This document shows positions 45,046 through 55,838 of a stretch of 64,000 bases of DNA, piece by piece. How positions within the stretch are numbered: position 1 is the first letter of the stretch; each line of letters begins with the position of its first letter. The translations under genes and the position numbers were made by a program. Source of the DNA: Ochotona curzoniae (Eukaryota; Chordata; Mammalia; Lagomorpha; Ochotonidae); contig NW_024466413.1 in assembly GCF_017591425.1 (NCBI RefSeq), positions 1,736,001 through 1,800,000 of the forward strand. The letters run 5' to 3'. The notes under the pieces are model-generated. The model made no database searches. It worked only from the letters and a program-made list of their open reading frames with translations, and was not told the DNA's origin.

Positions 45046-46039
45046 TAATTGGCATTGGACAAGGCAAATGGTGCCTCTGAATTTCATCCCTTCCTCTCCC
45101 CTCCTTCCAGAATTTCATCAGAACAAGTGCACTTTCAAAGTAGAACAAATGTGAGTAGACCTGAATTTATGGTAAAAGTTTGTGGAGGTGAAAGCAGAAT
45201 TGAGATTGATGTAGGAAGTTGAGTTCTTTGCAAGCACGAAATACAACATGTGTTTTATATATTATATATTTTCCAGAACTTGTATAAGTCAACATGGGAA
45301 GCTTTAACATTTTGTTGACAATGCTCTTAGTGTCTGAAATAGTGGTGCAATATGTCTTTCTGTTTCTTTTAAATATGATTCATTTAAAGTTTTATTTGTA
45401 ATTTTATCTCAATTAGCTAAAAACGAATATATCTGGGAAAGCATTCTCACACTAATGGTGGAACAGATACAGCTTCTCAGTGGCTATACTCTTAAGTGTG
45501 TTCACTGTTCACTTGTATGCATCCTCCTAGGCATCCAAGATGCCTATAATAATCTGTGTATGTTATATGAGCAGGATATTCTTGCCATTGATTTTTCTTC
45601 ATTTGTTCCATTTACACAGTGTTTTTTAAATTTAAGAAGCATTTTAAGTTTATAGAAAAAGTGTGAAGATAGCAGGCATTTCTCGTATATTGCACATCCA
45701 GGTTTCTCCTACAGCTAGCACTTTGCATATCATGCTTAAATTCATGACCGTTTCCTTTACATTACCATGAACTGAAGCTTCAAAAATCTGCTCATGTTTC
45801 TTTAGATTTTTTTCTTGATGACCTTTTACTTTTCCAATTTGATGTTCTACTACTCGGGGTCTTTTATCAGAATACTTAGGTTATTTTTGTGTGTTTCTCT
45901 TGCTTCGTTTTTTTTTTTTCTCCTCACAATTTAGAATGTGGAAATAATAGCATCAGCTAACATGGCTAGGATGAGAGTTATATGAGTGTGTTGTAGAATG
46001 TGTGCAGAAAGTCCCTGAAATCAATTAAAGATAAGAACA
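45046..46039. other. Unassigned, with an L1-like stretch
   Basis: 45610-45900 (agtttatagaaaaagtgtg, attgcacatccaggtttctc, gctcatgtttctttag) resembles an old L1 3' region, but I am not certain. A T-rich run lies near 45908. No gene. Confidence 0.35.
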
Positions 46040-46325
46040 GAGGCCAGCCTCGTTGAGCTGCAGGCTCAGTCATGTATCAGATATGGGAGATGTGTCTCCC
46101 ATATGGGAGCCTAGAGGCTGCTAATGCCTTGCGGGGCAGGAGAAGATGGTGGGTTCCTGTGACATGTCAGGGTGTGGGTGGAGTTGCTGGCTGCTGGCCT
46201 CAGCATTACCTAGCACTTGCTAGGGTGTGAATTTAGGGAGTGAACTAGTGCAGGGAGGCTCTCTCTCTGAATTGCTTCCCTGCTCTCTGTCATTCTGCCT
46301 TTCAAATGCCTAAACCTTATAAACT
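46040..46325 (+). mobile_element. Old C-repeat SINE, plus strand
   Basis: ggccagcctcgttgagctgc (head), cccatatgggagcctagagg, gcggggcaggagaagatgg, agggagtgaactagtgcagg, and ttctgcctttcaaatgcc tail. Its B-box region holds a perfect 10-bp inverted repeat at 46081-46104. Confidence 0.75.
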
Positions 46326-48079
46326 AAAAGAAATGTAAATACAGTACTGCAACTGATATATTTCTCCAGAAGCTTAATGCACTTTGAAATGGAAGTCTTT
46401 AGTATTTCTCACACTTTATGTGCAATACACAGCAATAGTGTTGTGTTCAGTAGGCTGGAGACAAAAGCTTGCTGAATTGACTGTGAGAGAAGAGCTTGGT
46501 GGAAACATTTGAACTCTAAGATTTTGTGATTTTACCCTTTAAATGAGAATAAGATGATGTCATAACAGGTAACACTTTATATGTTTTTGGTCAACAAATA
46601 TTTATTATTTATGTACCTTTGATGCAACAGGAGCATGAGACAAAAAAAAAAAAATAGAACGATTCCTTTTAGTAAAATGTGTAATTCTGTATGAAAGGAT
46701 ATTTAAAGACCAAGGTTAGAGCAGACACGTACAGAGTAAAGATGGGAAAAGTCTGGTGCGTTCTAGATTTGAAGGAGATGGATGCCCTGCAGGCCGTGTA
46801 TGCAACAGCCGAGTTTGGGGGCAGCTTCACTGAGTACATGCTTTTATGTGAAGCAAAGACTATTGGCCAGATATAAAGATTAAGCCTTGAACTCACACAG
46901 CCTCTGAACTCAAGAGACCGATATATCAGAAGATACGCTGCAAGCTACTTACTGCAAGACCAAAGAGAAGGACGCGTATGCCAATAAAACAAGGGTGATG
47001 CATACCAAGAGCCTGTTGGATGCTTCTTTGGAGAAGTTCCTTGATTTGAATGTTCCCATTGCATCTAGCCAAGGTGCAGACCTTCTGAATCTGGAGATGG
47101 GCCTTTCATTCCCAGTTCTGATGCAAATGCAAAACCCACTGTGGCTTAGCTGCTATTTGGGTTCTATATTTATTACTCATGCCTACAGCACTACTTAGTC
47201 CAATGCATACTCAATGTACTGCAGAGCTGCCAGACCCCAATCTCTGTGTTGTCGCCTGTCCTAGTTAGCTGTGCTAAACCCCGTGAAAACCTTAGGGGAG
47301 ACTCTCACAGCAGCACATCTTCACATAGACTTCTGTTACAAGTGTCACTGAACTACAGGTGTATTGCTGTGATTTGGGCCTTTGTCAATTGGCGTTTGCC
47401 GGGGTGTTCCCTAACTCTTTCTAGACTAAATTCCAAACTTTGATGAATTTTAGTACAAGGCAGAAATTGTCCCATTACTGTGCAGGAAATCCTATTTCTG
47501 CCTTCTTGAGCTCTCAGAGAATTATAACGAGGCTTGAGCAACCATTGGTACCTAAGCTGTATGTGATTCAGAGCCTGGCAAGCCTGAAGGATCTTTCTGG
47601 TGAAACAGGCCGCTTAGTGCCATGACAGCAGGATTTCCACTGCAAGGTCCTTACTCTTCACCCAGGTGTCGGCAGCCCTGCCCGTGCCCAGCAGAAGCAG
47701 TGATCGTCCTCACAGGACCAGCACACTGCCCCGCTCCTGAGGCGACATTTCCAGAACACGTAGTCTGCCGTTCTCTACCTTCTAGCTTATCACCATCTGC
47801 ATTGGTTGCCAAATTTGATTTCGGCCACTTTCAGGTAAGCCGAATGATGCAGAGCAACTCTGCAAATGTTTATATTTTTTCTATTTATAAAAATGCAATG
47901 CACAGGAAGCTGAATATACAGAAAATGGCCAGAGGACATTCGAGTACAGTAGTCAGTGTTAACATTTGATGCTCTCACCCCTAATTTGAAAAGGAGGTTT
48001 CTGACATTTGACATTTTATTCTAAATATGTCAGAATGCTTCCTGGGCAGTGTTCTCTAAAACAGAATCCATATTCAAAA
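46326..48079. other. Unassigned sequence
   Basis: No repeat recognised. 46690-46880 and 47620-47840 carry frames without domains. The latter ends at a donor-like cag/gtaagc at about 47832. Neither is assignable. Confidence 0.4.
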
Positions 48080-48405
48080 CCATTTTTTTTTTTTACTATT
48101 TTTTTCTTTATGTTTCAGAGGCAGAAAAACCAAGAAAGGCAGATACGGAGAAGGAGACAAGCTCCCATCTGTTGGTTCACACCCCAAATGTCTACAACAC
48201 CTCGGACTGAACTGGGATGAAGCTAAAAGCCCAGAAAGTAACCCAGGCTCCTGGGTGGACGGAAGGAACCGACTGCCTGAGCCGCTGAGCCGTCGCCGCT
48301 GCCTTTGAAGATTGTCATTGGCAGAAAACTGGAACCAGGAGCCAGTTCTAAGGAATCAAACTCAGCTAGTCCAATGAGGGATGCAGGCAGCTTAATTAAA
48401 GACAT
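48080..48405 (-). mobile_element. Old C-repeat SINE, minus strand
   Basis: T-rich tail complement, gaaaggcagatacggagaag, ccatctgttggttcacaccc, gactgaactgggatgaagc, then a diverged body. The CpG-bearing tgagccgctgagccgtcgcc is unusual. Confidence 0.6.
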
Positions 48406-48412
48406 TTTCAAA

Positions 48413-48735
48413 AATCTTTTTAAAAAGTTTTATTTGTTTTATATACAGGGTGGAGGACAGAGAAAGGGAGAGAGAGACAGAGAAAGAATTTCCCAGCTGT
48501 TGGTTCATTTACTTAATTACCTACAAGAGCCAGGGCTAAAATAGGAGAAAGACTGGTTCCAGGCAGTCCATCTGGGTCTCCCATATGGGCTTTAGAGATC
48601 CACTACTTAGGCCGTCATCTGCAGCCTTTCCAGGAGTATTAGGCGGAGGACCTGGGATGTAGAGTGGCCCTGCAATCTAGAACGTGTGCATCCCAAACCG
48701 ATTTCACATGAGACACTGCGGCACCACTCCCTAAC
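48413..48735 (-). mobile_element. C-repeat SINE, minus strand
   Basis: Tail complement ctttttaaaaagttttatt, agagaaagggagagagagac, cagctgttggttcatttac, ggtctcccatatgggctttag and head complement actgcggcaccactccc. Confidence 0.8.
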
Positions 48736-48849
48736 TGAAGTCTAAATTTCTGGCACAAATGCACATGCTCTTTTAAAAACAAACCAAAAAAATCAAAACC
48801 AAAATCCACCTCCAAAATCCTTTCATTTTACTCATGTAAGAGCATGCAT

Positions 48850-49010
48850 GTGGTAAGAGTATAACAGTTTGGTACATATGGGAACACAGTTTTCCAAAAA
48901 GTTATATTAATTTATACTGCTACAAATTTGATTCATATTCTTGCCAATGCTTGATATTTTCAGTGATTTTACAAATGTCTGTTTAACTTTTGTCCAAATT
49001 TCAATTCTCC
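48850..49010 (-). mobile_element. L1 3' region fragment, old
   Basis: cacagttttccaaaaag, ttatactgctacaaatttg, catattcttgccaatgcttg, gatattttcagtgattttac follow the reverse complement of the L1 block with 'ttttccatagtggttgtacc ... ccttgccaacacttgttatt'. Confidence 0.5.
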
Positions 49011-50257
49011 ATCATGTATGGTAATCTGTTTTCGTGTGTTCTTAATGTCCTTTAATCTGAGACACTGTCTCATCGTTACACATTTTAGTGTTCTGGAATA
49101 TTGCTGTTTTTGAAGCATCTAGAGCACTTGTTTTGGACTTTGCCACGCAGATACCCTGTGGGAGTGTTCACTTAGGATTGCATCCAGCTAAATGATGTTT
49201 GACACAAATTCAGATGATGCTGCACCTCACCACTCATCAGACTCAGGACTCGTGGTGTAACTTGGCTTAGTTTGTGGCAATGGTGGCAGAAGCTGGCCAG
49301 TGCTGCCTGCGGCAGGGGGCACAGCGAGAAGTGGAAAAGGTAGAAATTATAAAGTGTCTGGATAAAAAGACTTGATCCTGCAGAGTTAAAGGGGAGAAAG
49401 TAATGGGGGAGGCAGATACGCTAATTTTCTTGACTGTGGTGATGGTCTTTCAAGGCATGCTTATAATAACACCAACATGACATTATTTAAATTGCTACAC
49501 TTTATTATATATCCACTATGCCTCAATAAATGGTCATAAAGCACATGTGGTAGATATAGAATATATTGATCAAAATGTGTGCTTAAGCATTCAATAAATT
49601 TTAACTAAAGATGATTTCTTCCATCCAGCAAGGGAACTGAAAACACGTGTTTTTAGGTCTCCAAGTCTTTCTTAGTTCTAGGAAACAGTTGAACTCTCGG
49701 TTCTGGAGTTGTGTTGCCCAGTACATGAGTCGGTAAGGTTCACGCCAGGCTTTCTGCGGGCTTTTTGATGCAGTGGCAATGCTGCATCCTGGAATCTGAG
49801 GACAGAAGAACTCCCCCGGCATCTGCTTCAGAAAACTCAGCTTTGAAGAAGGATAGTATAGCCAGTTTATTACGAATAAAGCACAGTTGATCATGCTATA
49901 GCTGTTCATTTAGTATCTGTAAATCACGTCTCTGAGAATTAGGTAGCTCTTGCCACACTGCAAATCACTTCAAACATAATAGCCTAAAGAACCAAAGGAC
50001 ATTTAATTTGTCTATCTGAAAATTAAGTGACGTATGATTGATGGAGATGGCTTGTCTCTGTACCTGCCGGGGTGCAGCACTGGAGGATGAAGTTTCCATT
50101 TTCAAGAAAGTGCACGAGCAAGGCTGGGCAAGAGAGTGCTGCCCAACGCTGAACAAACTGATAATGGCTGTGTCTGTGTGCGCATGCGCGCCATGAAAGT
50201 GCCCTGTTTACTTCTCACAGTTATCACACATGTAAAAGGTAAACATACCCAACAACT
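49011..50257. other. Unassigned sequence
   Basis: No gene. A 102-codon minus-strand frame (49601-49909) has no domain. 50160-50190 is a GT/GC-rich patch with cgcatgcgcgcc. Confidence 0.45.
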
Positions 50258-50299
50258 ACAGTATGGTGGTTATAACACAGATTTGGAGTCAGTTAAAAC
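50258..50299 (+). mobile_element. MIR, 5' part, split by SINE
   Basis: acagtatggtggttataaca and gatttggagtcagttaaaac match the exact MIR start ('acagtatagtggttaagagc ... actctggagtcag'). The rest of the element lies at 50652-50795. Confidence 0.65.
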
Positions 50300-50311
50300 T
50301 TTATGACAGTT

Positions 50312-50637
50312 GGGCCTGGCATGGTGGCGCGGTGGTTAAGGTCCTCTCCTTGCACGCCCGGGATCCCATATGGGCACCGGTTCTAATCCCGGCAGCCCTG
50401 CTTCCCTTCCAGCTCCCCGCCTGTTGCCCGGGAAAGCAGTCGAGGACAGCCCAAAGCTTTGGGACCCTGCACCCGCGTGGGAGACCCGGAAGAGGCTCCT
50501 GGTTTTGGATTGGCATAGTATCGGCCGTTGCGCTCACTTGGGGAGTGATTCATCGGAGGGAAGATCTTCCTCTCTGTCTCTCCTCTCTGTATATCCGCCT
50601 TTCCAATAAAAAATAATAAAAATAAATCTTAAAAAAA
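50312..50637 (+). mobile_element. Young C-repeat SINE with target-site duplication
   Basis: Starts gggcctggcatggtggcgc, with B-box-like ggttctaatcc at about 50380, cagtcgaggacagcccaaag and ccgcgtgggagacccggaag. The tail is ccaataaaaaataataaaaa. tttatgacagtt at 50300-50311 and 50640-50651 is a perfect target-site duplication. It interrupts a MIR. Confidence 0.97.
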
Positions 50638-50651
50638 AGTTTATGACAGTT

Positions 50652-50795
50652 GTCCTTATGCATGTCACTTAATTCTTATTGATGTAATTTTTCCCAATAA
50701 CATGGAAATAACATGATCTACTGTATTGAGCAACTGTGTAAAATAATTGAAATACTATTTCAATATCCTGATTCAAAGTAAATGCTCCATATGCA
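50652..50795 (+). mobile_element. MIR, 3' part, split by SINE
   Basis: tgcatgtcacttaattctta, ttttcccaataacatgg, aaataacatgatctactg, tgagcaactgtgtaaaat continue the forward MIR order after the SINE insertion. Confidence 0.6.
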
Positions 50796-51551
50796 TTGAT
50801 TTCTTTGCTGTCACGCCATTCTGTCAACAGTTTTCTGCTGACATTTTTACCTCTGAGTTATATATATGTTATATATTTTAGTATATAACATACTGTCCCT
50901 GTATCTTCTGATATCTAAATTTTTGTAACAACAGCGATGCCCATGAAGGCAGTCTAGAATGTAGCAATAATGAATGTTTGGTTGTTGTTGCTGATAATAA
51001 TTATTTCTTTCAATATTAGCTAACATTTCAGTCGTCACCAACTACTTGAGAAAATTCTGTTTCCGTGCTACAGCACAGAACTCTGCATTGGTTTCAGCTG
51101 AGTGTGTACAAGAAGCAAGTGGGACTGCAAAGCTGCATCATGGCTCAGAACATGCAACTGGGAAAGGAGAGAGTCTCATTTAGAATCTAATTTGCATTGC
51201 TGTGCTTGCATCTACCTCCTATTTAAGGTTAAGTACAAAATAGGCAACTGCCATACGAAATTAATATACAAAATTAAACCATTGCGTGTGATAAATTCCT
51301 TACTAGTTATTTCAGAAGAGTTGGCAGGGGTCAGGAGATTTGCAGAGGGCAAGTCATACCACGAACAAATTAATCCCAGGACAGTGTCCCTTTTCCCTGC
51401 CACCGACTGGCACTTCTGAAGGGCACATCTTGGGAGCAAAACAGCAAAGAAAACAGGGCTTGATATCATCAGAGAACTCCGAAATGGTTCATAAAGACTC
51501 CATAGAAGAAGGAGGAGATAAAACTGCCCCAAATGACCTCTTTGGATTTTC

Positions 51552-51776
51552 TCATAATGGGGAGATTATAAATCCAGATGAAACAGAATGAAGATTTGTC
51601 TTTTGAAAACCCAGAAAGGCCTCATCCACATCCATTGCCCCTATCTGATGCCGCGTGTCCCGAGCCACTTTGCACTTGAAGAGGAGGGAGGTTATCAGAT
51701 CATAGAGGCAGGGCTGCTGTGCAGCCACCCAGGGCAGGAAGCCAGCCAGAAGGCTTAGCAGCAGACCTCTGCTCAT
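51552..51776 (-). other. ORF with signal-peptide-like start, unassigned
   Basis: The minus-strand frame begins MSRGLLLSLLAGFLPWVAAQ. It has a hydrophobic core ending in an Ala-X-Ala-like site, then Cys-containing text (QPCLYDLITSLLFKCK) and a stop after 74 codons. No splice donor consensus is obvious. Such a start can arise by chance in 64 kb, and I recognise no family. Confidence 0.15.
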
Positions 51777-52320
51777 TGGAAGAGCTCAGCCAGACACCTT
51801 CACAGGCTGGCTGCTCTTACAGTCTCCGACCGACTGCCCTGTGACCACAGCAGGTCAACAACATACCTAACCTCAATTTCTGTGGGGCAGGTAAATGTTA
51901 CACACGGTAAACACATAAATGCTGTGGAAATTCTTTGTAATTTGCTCAGCATTATTCAAGATTTTTCTTAGAAAACCGTTTCCTATTTAGCTCAATGCTA
52001 AAAATGTTCATTTTAGAATGCTAGAAAATAAAGTTGAACAAAAAGAGAACATGAATATGTTTTGCTCAAGAAGCCCTGTCCCTGTGTATATTGTGGCTGG
52101 CAGGGCATCCTCCCAACAGAAGATGCTTTGAGGAATACATTATATTTCCCTTCACCACTCTATGTTTTCTTCCAGTAATTTCAGCTCTCTTAATTATATT
52201 CCCAACTCTATCTTTACTACTTATGTGCCCAGTGGTATGTCAGTGTGTAACATATTTGTATATAAAATACAGAAAATGACATCTCTATTTGATATGCGCA
52301 TTTTTGTATTCATACAAATG

Positions 52321-52364
52321 CATATATATATATATGTATATATATGGAGAGAGAGAGAGAGAGA
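52321..52364 (+). repeat. (TA)n followed by (GA)n microsatellite
   Basis: catatatatatatatgtata then tatatgg and about nine GA dinucleotides. A compound simple repeat. Confidence 0.9.
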
Positions 52365-53461
52365 ATAGATTTGCAGCTATGTACATCCCTCCACCCCTAG
52401 TGTTCGCTGTGTACGGAAGGCATGGCTTTACTATTCTTACCTGCTCATAATGCACTTTCTTACCAATAGTCGCATGCAGAGGAAGCTTGCTAAGGGGTCG
52501 GTGGGCTTGCATGCCTTAGCAAGCCTCTTTTCATTCTAGATGCAAGGGTTATTGCATCTGATTTCTACCAGAAAGTGCGGGCTATTTTAGGAGCATTTTT
52601 CCTCCTCTCCTCATCCTCCCCTCCTCCTCCTTCTTCTTTGGTATTCAATGATCTACGTAGTTTTTTTCTAGTTGGATGTATCTTAATTTAAGTGAGTGAA
52701 TCTCCTATCTGTGGTAAGCACCACTGGCTCCTGCCTCTGTTGGAGCAGACTCCAGGCCCGGGGGCTCTGTCAGCTGCTCTGTCAGCTACTGCGTTGCATC
52801 CTGTGAGAACAAGCGTAAAGGAAACATCTCATTTTGTAGACCACCCAGACTCAAATATTCAACACGTCATCCCACATTTTCTTCTAATAGTGGCGGAGTA
52901 AGAGACTTCTCATTCCATGTGCACAGGTCTTACATTCCAACTGTCTTTCCCCTTGAAGGGAGAGTTGAAGACATATTCAGTGCTGCTTTATTTCTCCATA
53001 TTTTGTCTGGCTGCAGCCAATTCCACACAACACTTGTAAGTCTCCCCTTTGGGTCTCTAGTTCCTGTTGCCTTCTCCATTGCTACTGTTCTGATTATAGA
53101 GACAAACACTGACATTTTCACATGTAGCTCTGTGGGTGCATGCGCACATCTCTCCAGTTCTCCCTGCCATGTTTCCCCTTCAATCCTGTCATTTGTATGT
53201 ATTTTAAAACACAGGCACCTAACAGCATCCATCTAGGAAGTGCTAATGCGTTTTAGCAGACACCTTTAGGGTAAAGGAAATCACGCCAGGGGAAAAACAA
53301 ACAAAACAAAACAAAATAAGATCACATGATGAGCCAAAGAAATGACTTGTAAATTCTAGAAAGTGTAAAGAAAATAGGAATATTAGTGATCCATCAAGAA
53401 ATGTATATAATTTAAAATCCTGGAGTTAATTTCACCCATAAAATCTTTTTATGGATTTTCT

Positions 53462-53651
53462 TTTATTTTAAATAAATATTTTTTTTTGATATAGCTCCTT
53501 AGGGTCAGGGATTTGCCCTTCCACCCTCCCTCACCCTCTTCCTCTCACTAAAAATAGTTTAGTCCTTCAACAACATTCCCAAGTCCATCATTCTGCTATT
53601 TAAGTGTATCCTGACACTGTAAGAATAGAATGGTATAAAGTCTAGCATTCT
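53462..53651 (-). mobile_element. L1 3' end, left piece of nested site
   Basis: The plus strand gives tagctccttagggtcaggg, the C-rich complement of the L1 G-rich block (ttgcccttccaccctccctc), catcattctgctatttaagt, gtatcctgacactgtaag, and ends aagtctagcattct. The rest of this L1 continues at 54352 beyond two SINEs. Confidence 0.8.
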
Positions 53652-53676
53652 TTTTGTTTTTAAAAGAGTTATGCAT

Positions 53677-54015
53677 GGGCCCGGCGCGGTGGCGCAAGTG
53701 GTTAAAGGTCCTCGCCTAGCACGCCCGGGATCCCATATGGGCGCCGGTTCTAATCCCGGCAGCCCCGCTTCCCTTCCAGCTCCCTGCCTGTGGCCTGGGA
53801 AGGCAGTCGAGGACGGCCCAAAGCTTTGGGACCCTGCACCCGCGTGGGAGACCCGGAAGAGGCTCCTGGCTTCGGATCGGCATAGCATCGACCGTTGCGC
53901 TCACTTGGGGAGTGAATCATCGGACGGAAGATCTTCCTCTCTGTCTCTCCTCTCTCTGTATATCCGCCTTTCCAATGAAAAAATAATAAAAATAAATCTT
54001 TAAAAAAAAAAAAAG
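53677..54015 (+). mobile_element. Youngest-looking C-repeat SINE with target-site duplication
   Basis: Starts gggcccggcgcggtggcgc, with B-box ggttctaatcc at 53746. The body includes cagtcgaggacggcccaaag, cacccgcgtgggagacccgg and a tcatcggacggaagatc block. The tail has ccaatg then aataaaaataaatc and a long A run. It is CpG-dense. gagttatgcat flanks it at 53666-53676 and 54016-54026. It inserted in the A/T-rich tail of an older minus-strand SINE. Confidence 0.97.
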
Positions 54016-54026
54016 GAGTTATGCAT

Positions 54027-54337
54027 TTTTATTGCAAAGTCAGATATACAGGGAGGTGGAGAGCCAGAGTGGAAGGTCCTCTGTCTGCTGATTCACTCCC
54101 CAAGTGACGGCAGTGGCTAGAGCTATGCTGATCTGAAGCCAGGAGCCAGGGAACTTCCTCTGGTTCTCCCAAGCATGTGCAGGGTCCCAAGGCTTTGGGC
54201 CGTCGTTGACTGCCTCCCCAGGCCATAAGCAGGGAGCTGGACGGAAGCAGGGCTGCCAGGAATAAAACTGGCACCCCTATGGGATCCTGGTGTGTTCAAG
54301 GCAAAGACATTAGCCACTAGGCCACCATGCCTGGCCC
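54027..54337 (-). mobile_element. Older C-repeat SINE, host of the young SINE
   Basis: The plus strand reads attgcaaagtcagatataca, ttcactccccaagtgacgg, gaagccaggagccaggg, ggtcccaaggctttgggcc, agcagggagctggacgg and head complement caccatgcctggccc. Its tail lies left of the young SINE (53652-53665). aagtctagcattct at 53638 and aagtccagcattct at 54338 are its own target-site duplication in L1. Confidence 0.93.
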
Positions 54338-54351
54338 AAGTCCAGCATTCT

Positions 54352-54560
54352 ATTGTCAAAATATATCTAACTTTCCATTGGGAGTCATGGTATACTTGCC
54401 TACATTTTAAACCTCCTCTAGGTAAGTATATGTATATTTATACTGACATATGTATCTGTTGATCTTATATTTTACAGGAAAGTTGTCTTGTAGCAGAGAA
54501 CATATGATATTTGTCCTTCTGGGATTGGCTTATTGGTTTATGAATTTTAAAATTAATGAC
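54352..54560 (-). mobile_element. L1 3' UTR, right piece of nested site
   Basis: Continues the L1 antisense order after the SINEs: gtcaaaatatatctaacttt, cattgggagtcatgg, tgttgatcttata, gagaacatatgatatttgtc, cttctgggattggcttat. Confidence 0.8.
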
Positions 54561-55599
54561 TGTAATTCTACTCTTTGAGAAAATCTGCTATGAGCTGAAT
54601 TACCAAAGGAATTGAGTCATAACCCAAAGAAGTTATAAAATCTCACAATCTCTATAAAGAATTACCTTCCACAGGTGCCGTGGGGCTCCACTGGGGCACA
54701 AGCACCATAACCAGAGTTACCAAGACAGTTTTGTAGAAGTGACAGTTTTAATCCCAAATGGACATTTTTACTTCCCAACATAATGCCAAGTCAGTTTAGT
54801 TCATTGTTTTAAGCTTCTTTATCTTGTATTCCTGGGCCGCCATTGTTTGTAATTGGATTTTACGTTGTCTGCTACTAGGACAGGGCAGAAGTCACACCTA
54901 ACAACTCCTAGGGTGATTTTGACTTGCTGGAAAAGGCTGGAGAGAGAGATGGCGTTATCTCCTCCAGCAATACCTTTGACCTGGACACCTAAACGCGCTT
55001 ATTCTGGCCTCTGTGGGTCAGCTATTAAACCTTAAAGCACCTATGAATCCCCTGCCTGGAAGCCTGCTGAGTAAACGCATACCTGCCCTGTATCCAGACT
55101 TGGTGACTCAAGGAGGCCTCTCTAAACCTTCACCTGGGCCTCAGCCACCACATCTTCTCACTCAGGGTTTTCAGATTTAGCAAATATAACACAAGGTGCA
55201 AATGTTCCAGAACAATGGGATTTTAGATAAATATGAAGGTATTCTCACAAAATACAAGGAATTGCATAAAAATTTAACTCTTTCTAGAGGCTAAGAACTT
55301 TTTTTTTTAATTCATGCCTATTTTTTCTCCATAATACATGCTTCCCATGAACTTTCTGTGTGTTGAAACTTGCATGCCTGGAGCATATGTTACGTACTCA
55401 AACATAGTATACAAGGTGCTTCAATGGCTGAGGAATGAAATTAACTTAAAGGGAAATGAAAATAATCAAAAAACACCTCAGAAAGACAGCCGGAGTCCAT
55501 CCACAAGCTCTGAAAAATGTGCACTGCGAAGGACACACTTCCCTCAGATGTCAGCTTTCTTTAAAACTTTTTTAAACTATGGAATCGTAAATTAATATC
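54561..55599. other. Unassigned, with possible DNA-transposon scraps
   Basis: 55165-55275 (tttcagatttagcaaatata, ttagataaatatgaagg) resembles an old non-autonomous DNA element. 55330-55480 (cccatgaactttctg, aaggtgcttcaatgg) resembles ends of a mariner-type element. Neither is certain. No gene. Confidence 0.35.
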
Positions 55600-55838
55600 C
55601 AAACTCGTTAAATTTATTCATTTATTATTTCAAAGGCAGTTACACAGAGAAAGCCATAGAGAGATCTTCCATCTAATGCTTCATTTCCCAAATAGCTGCA
55701 ACAGCTGGAGCTGGGCTGTTGAGGACTGGAGACTGGAGCCGGAAGCCAGCATCCAGGCACTTCCTCTGTGTTTCCCACATGGCTGCAGACTGGAAGTGCA
55801 GCAGCAGCTAAGCTATTTACACCACAGCGCTGGCCCCA
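55600..55838 (-). mobile_element. Rabbit-type C-repeat SINE, internally deleted
   Basis: Tail complement aatttattcatttattatttc, agagatcttccatctaatgc, ctctgtgtttcccacatgg, and head complement cacagcgctggcccc, the reverse of the rabbit-like ggggccagcgctgtg start. About 70-80 bp of the body is missing (after ctgcagactggaagtgc). Confidence 0.85.

Larger units (their letters stand above)
50796..53461. other. Mostly unassigned block
   Basis: No transposon recognised. 51350-51560 has a plus-strand frame with hydrophilic text and 52919-53236 a 105-codon frame. Neither has a recognised domain. 52600-52640 is pyrimidine-rich. A (TA)n/(GA)n microsatellite lies at 52321-52364. Confidence 0.4.

Noticed and set aside
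47622..47969. 115-codon frame with an internal donor-like gtaagc
   Set aside because: Composition changes abruptly from Pro/Cys-rich to AT-rich text after the donor. No acceptor or homology.
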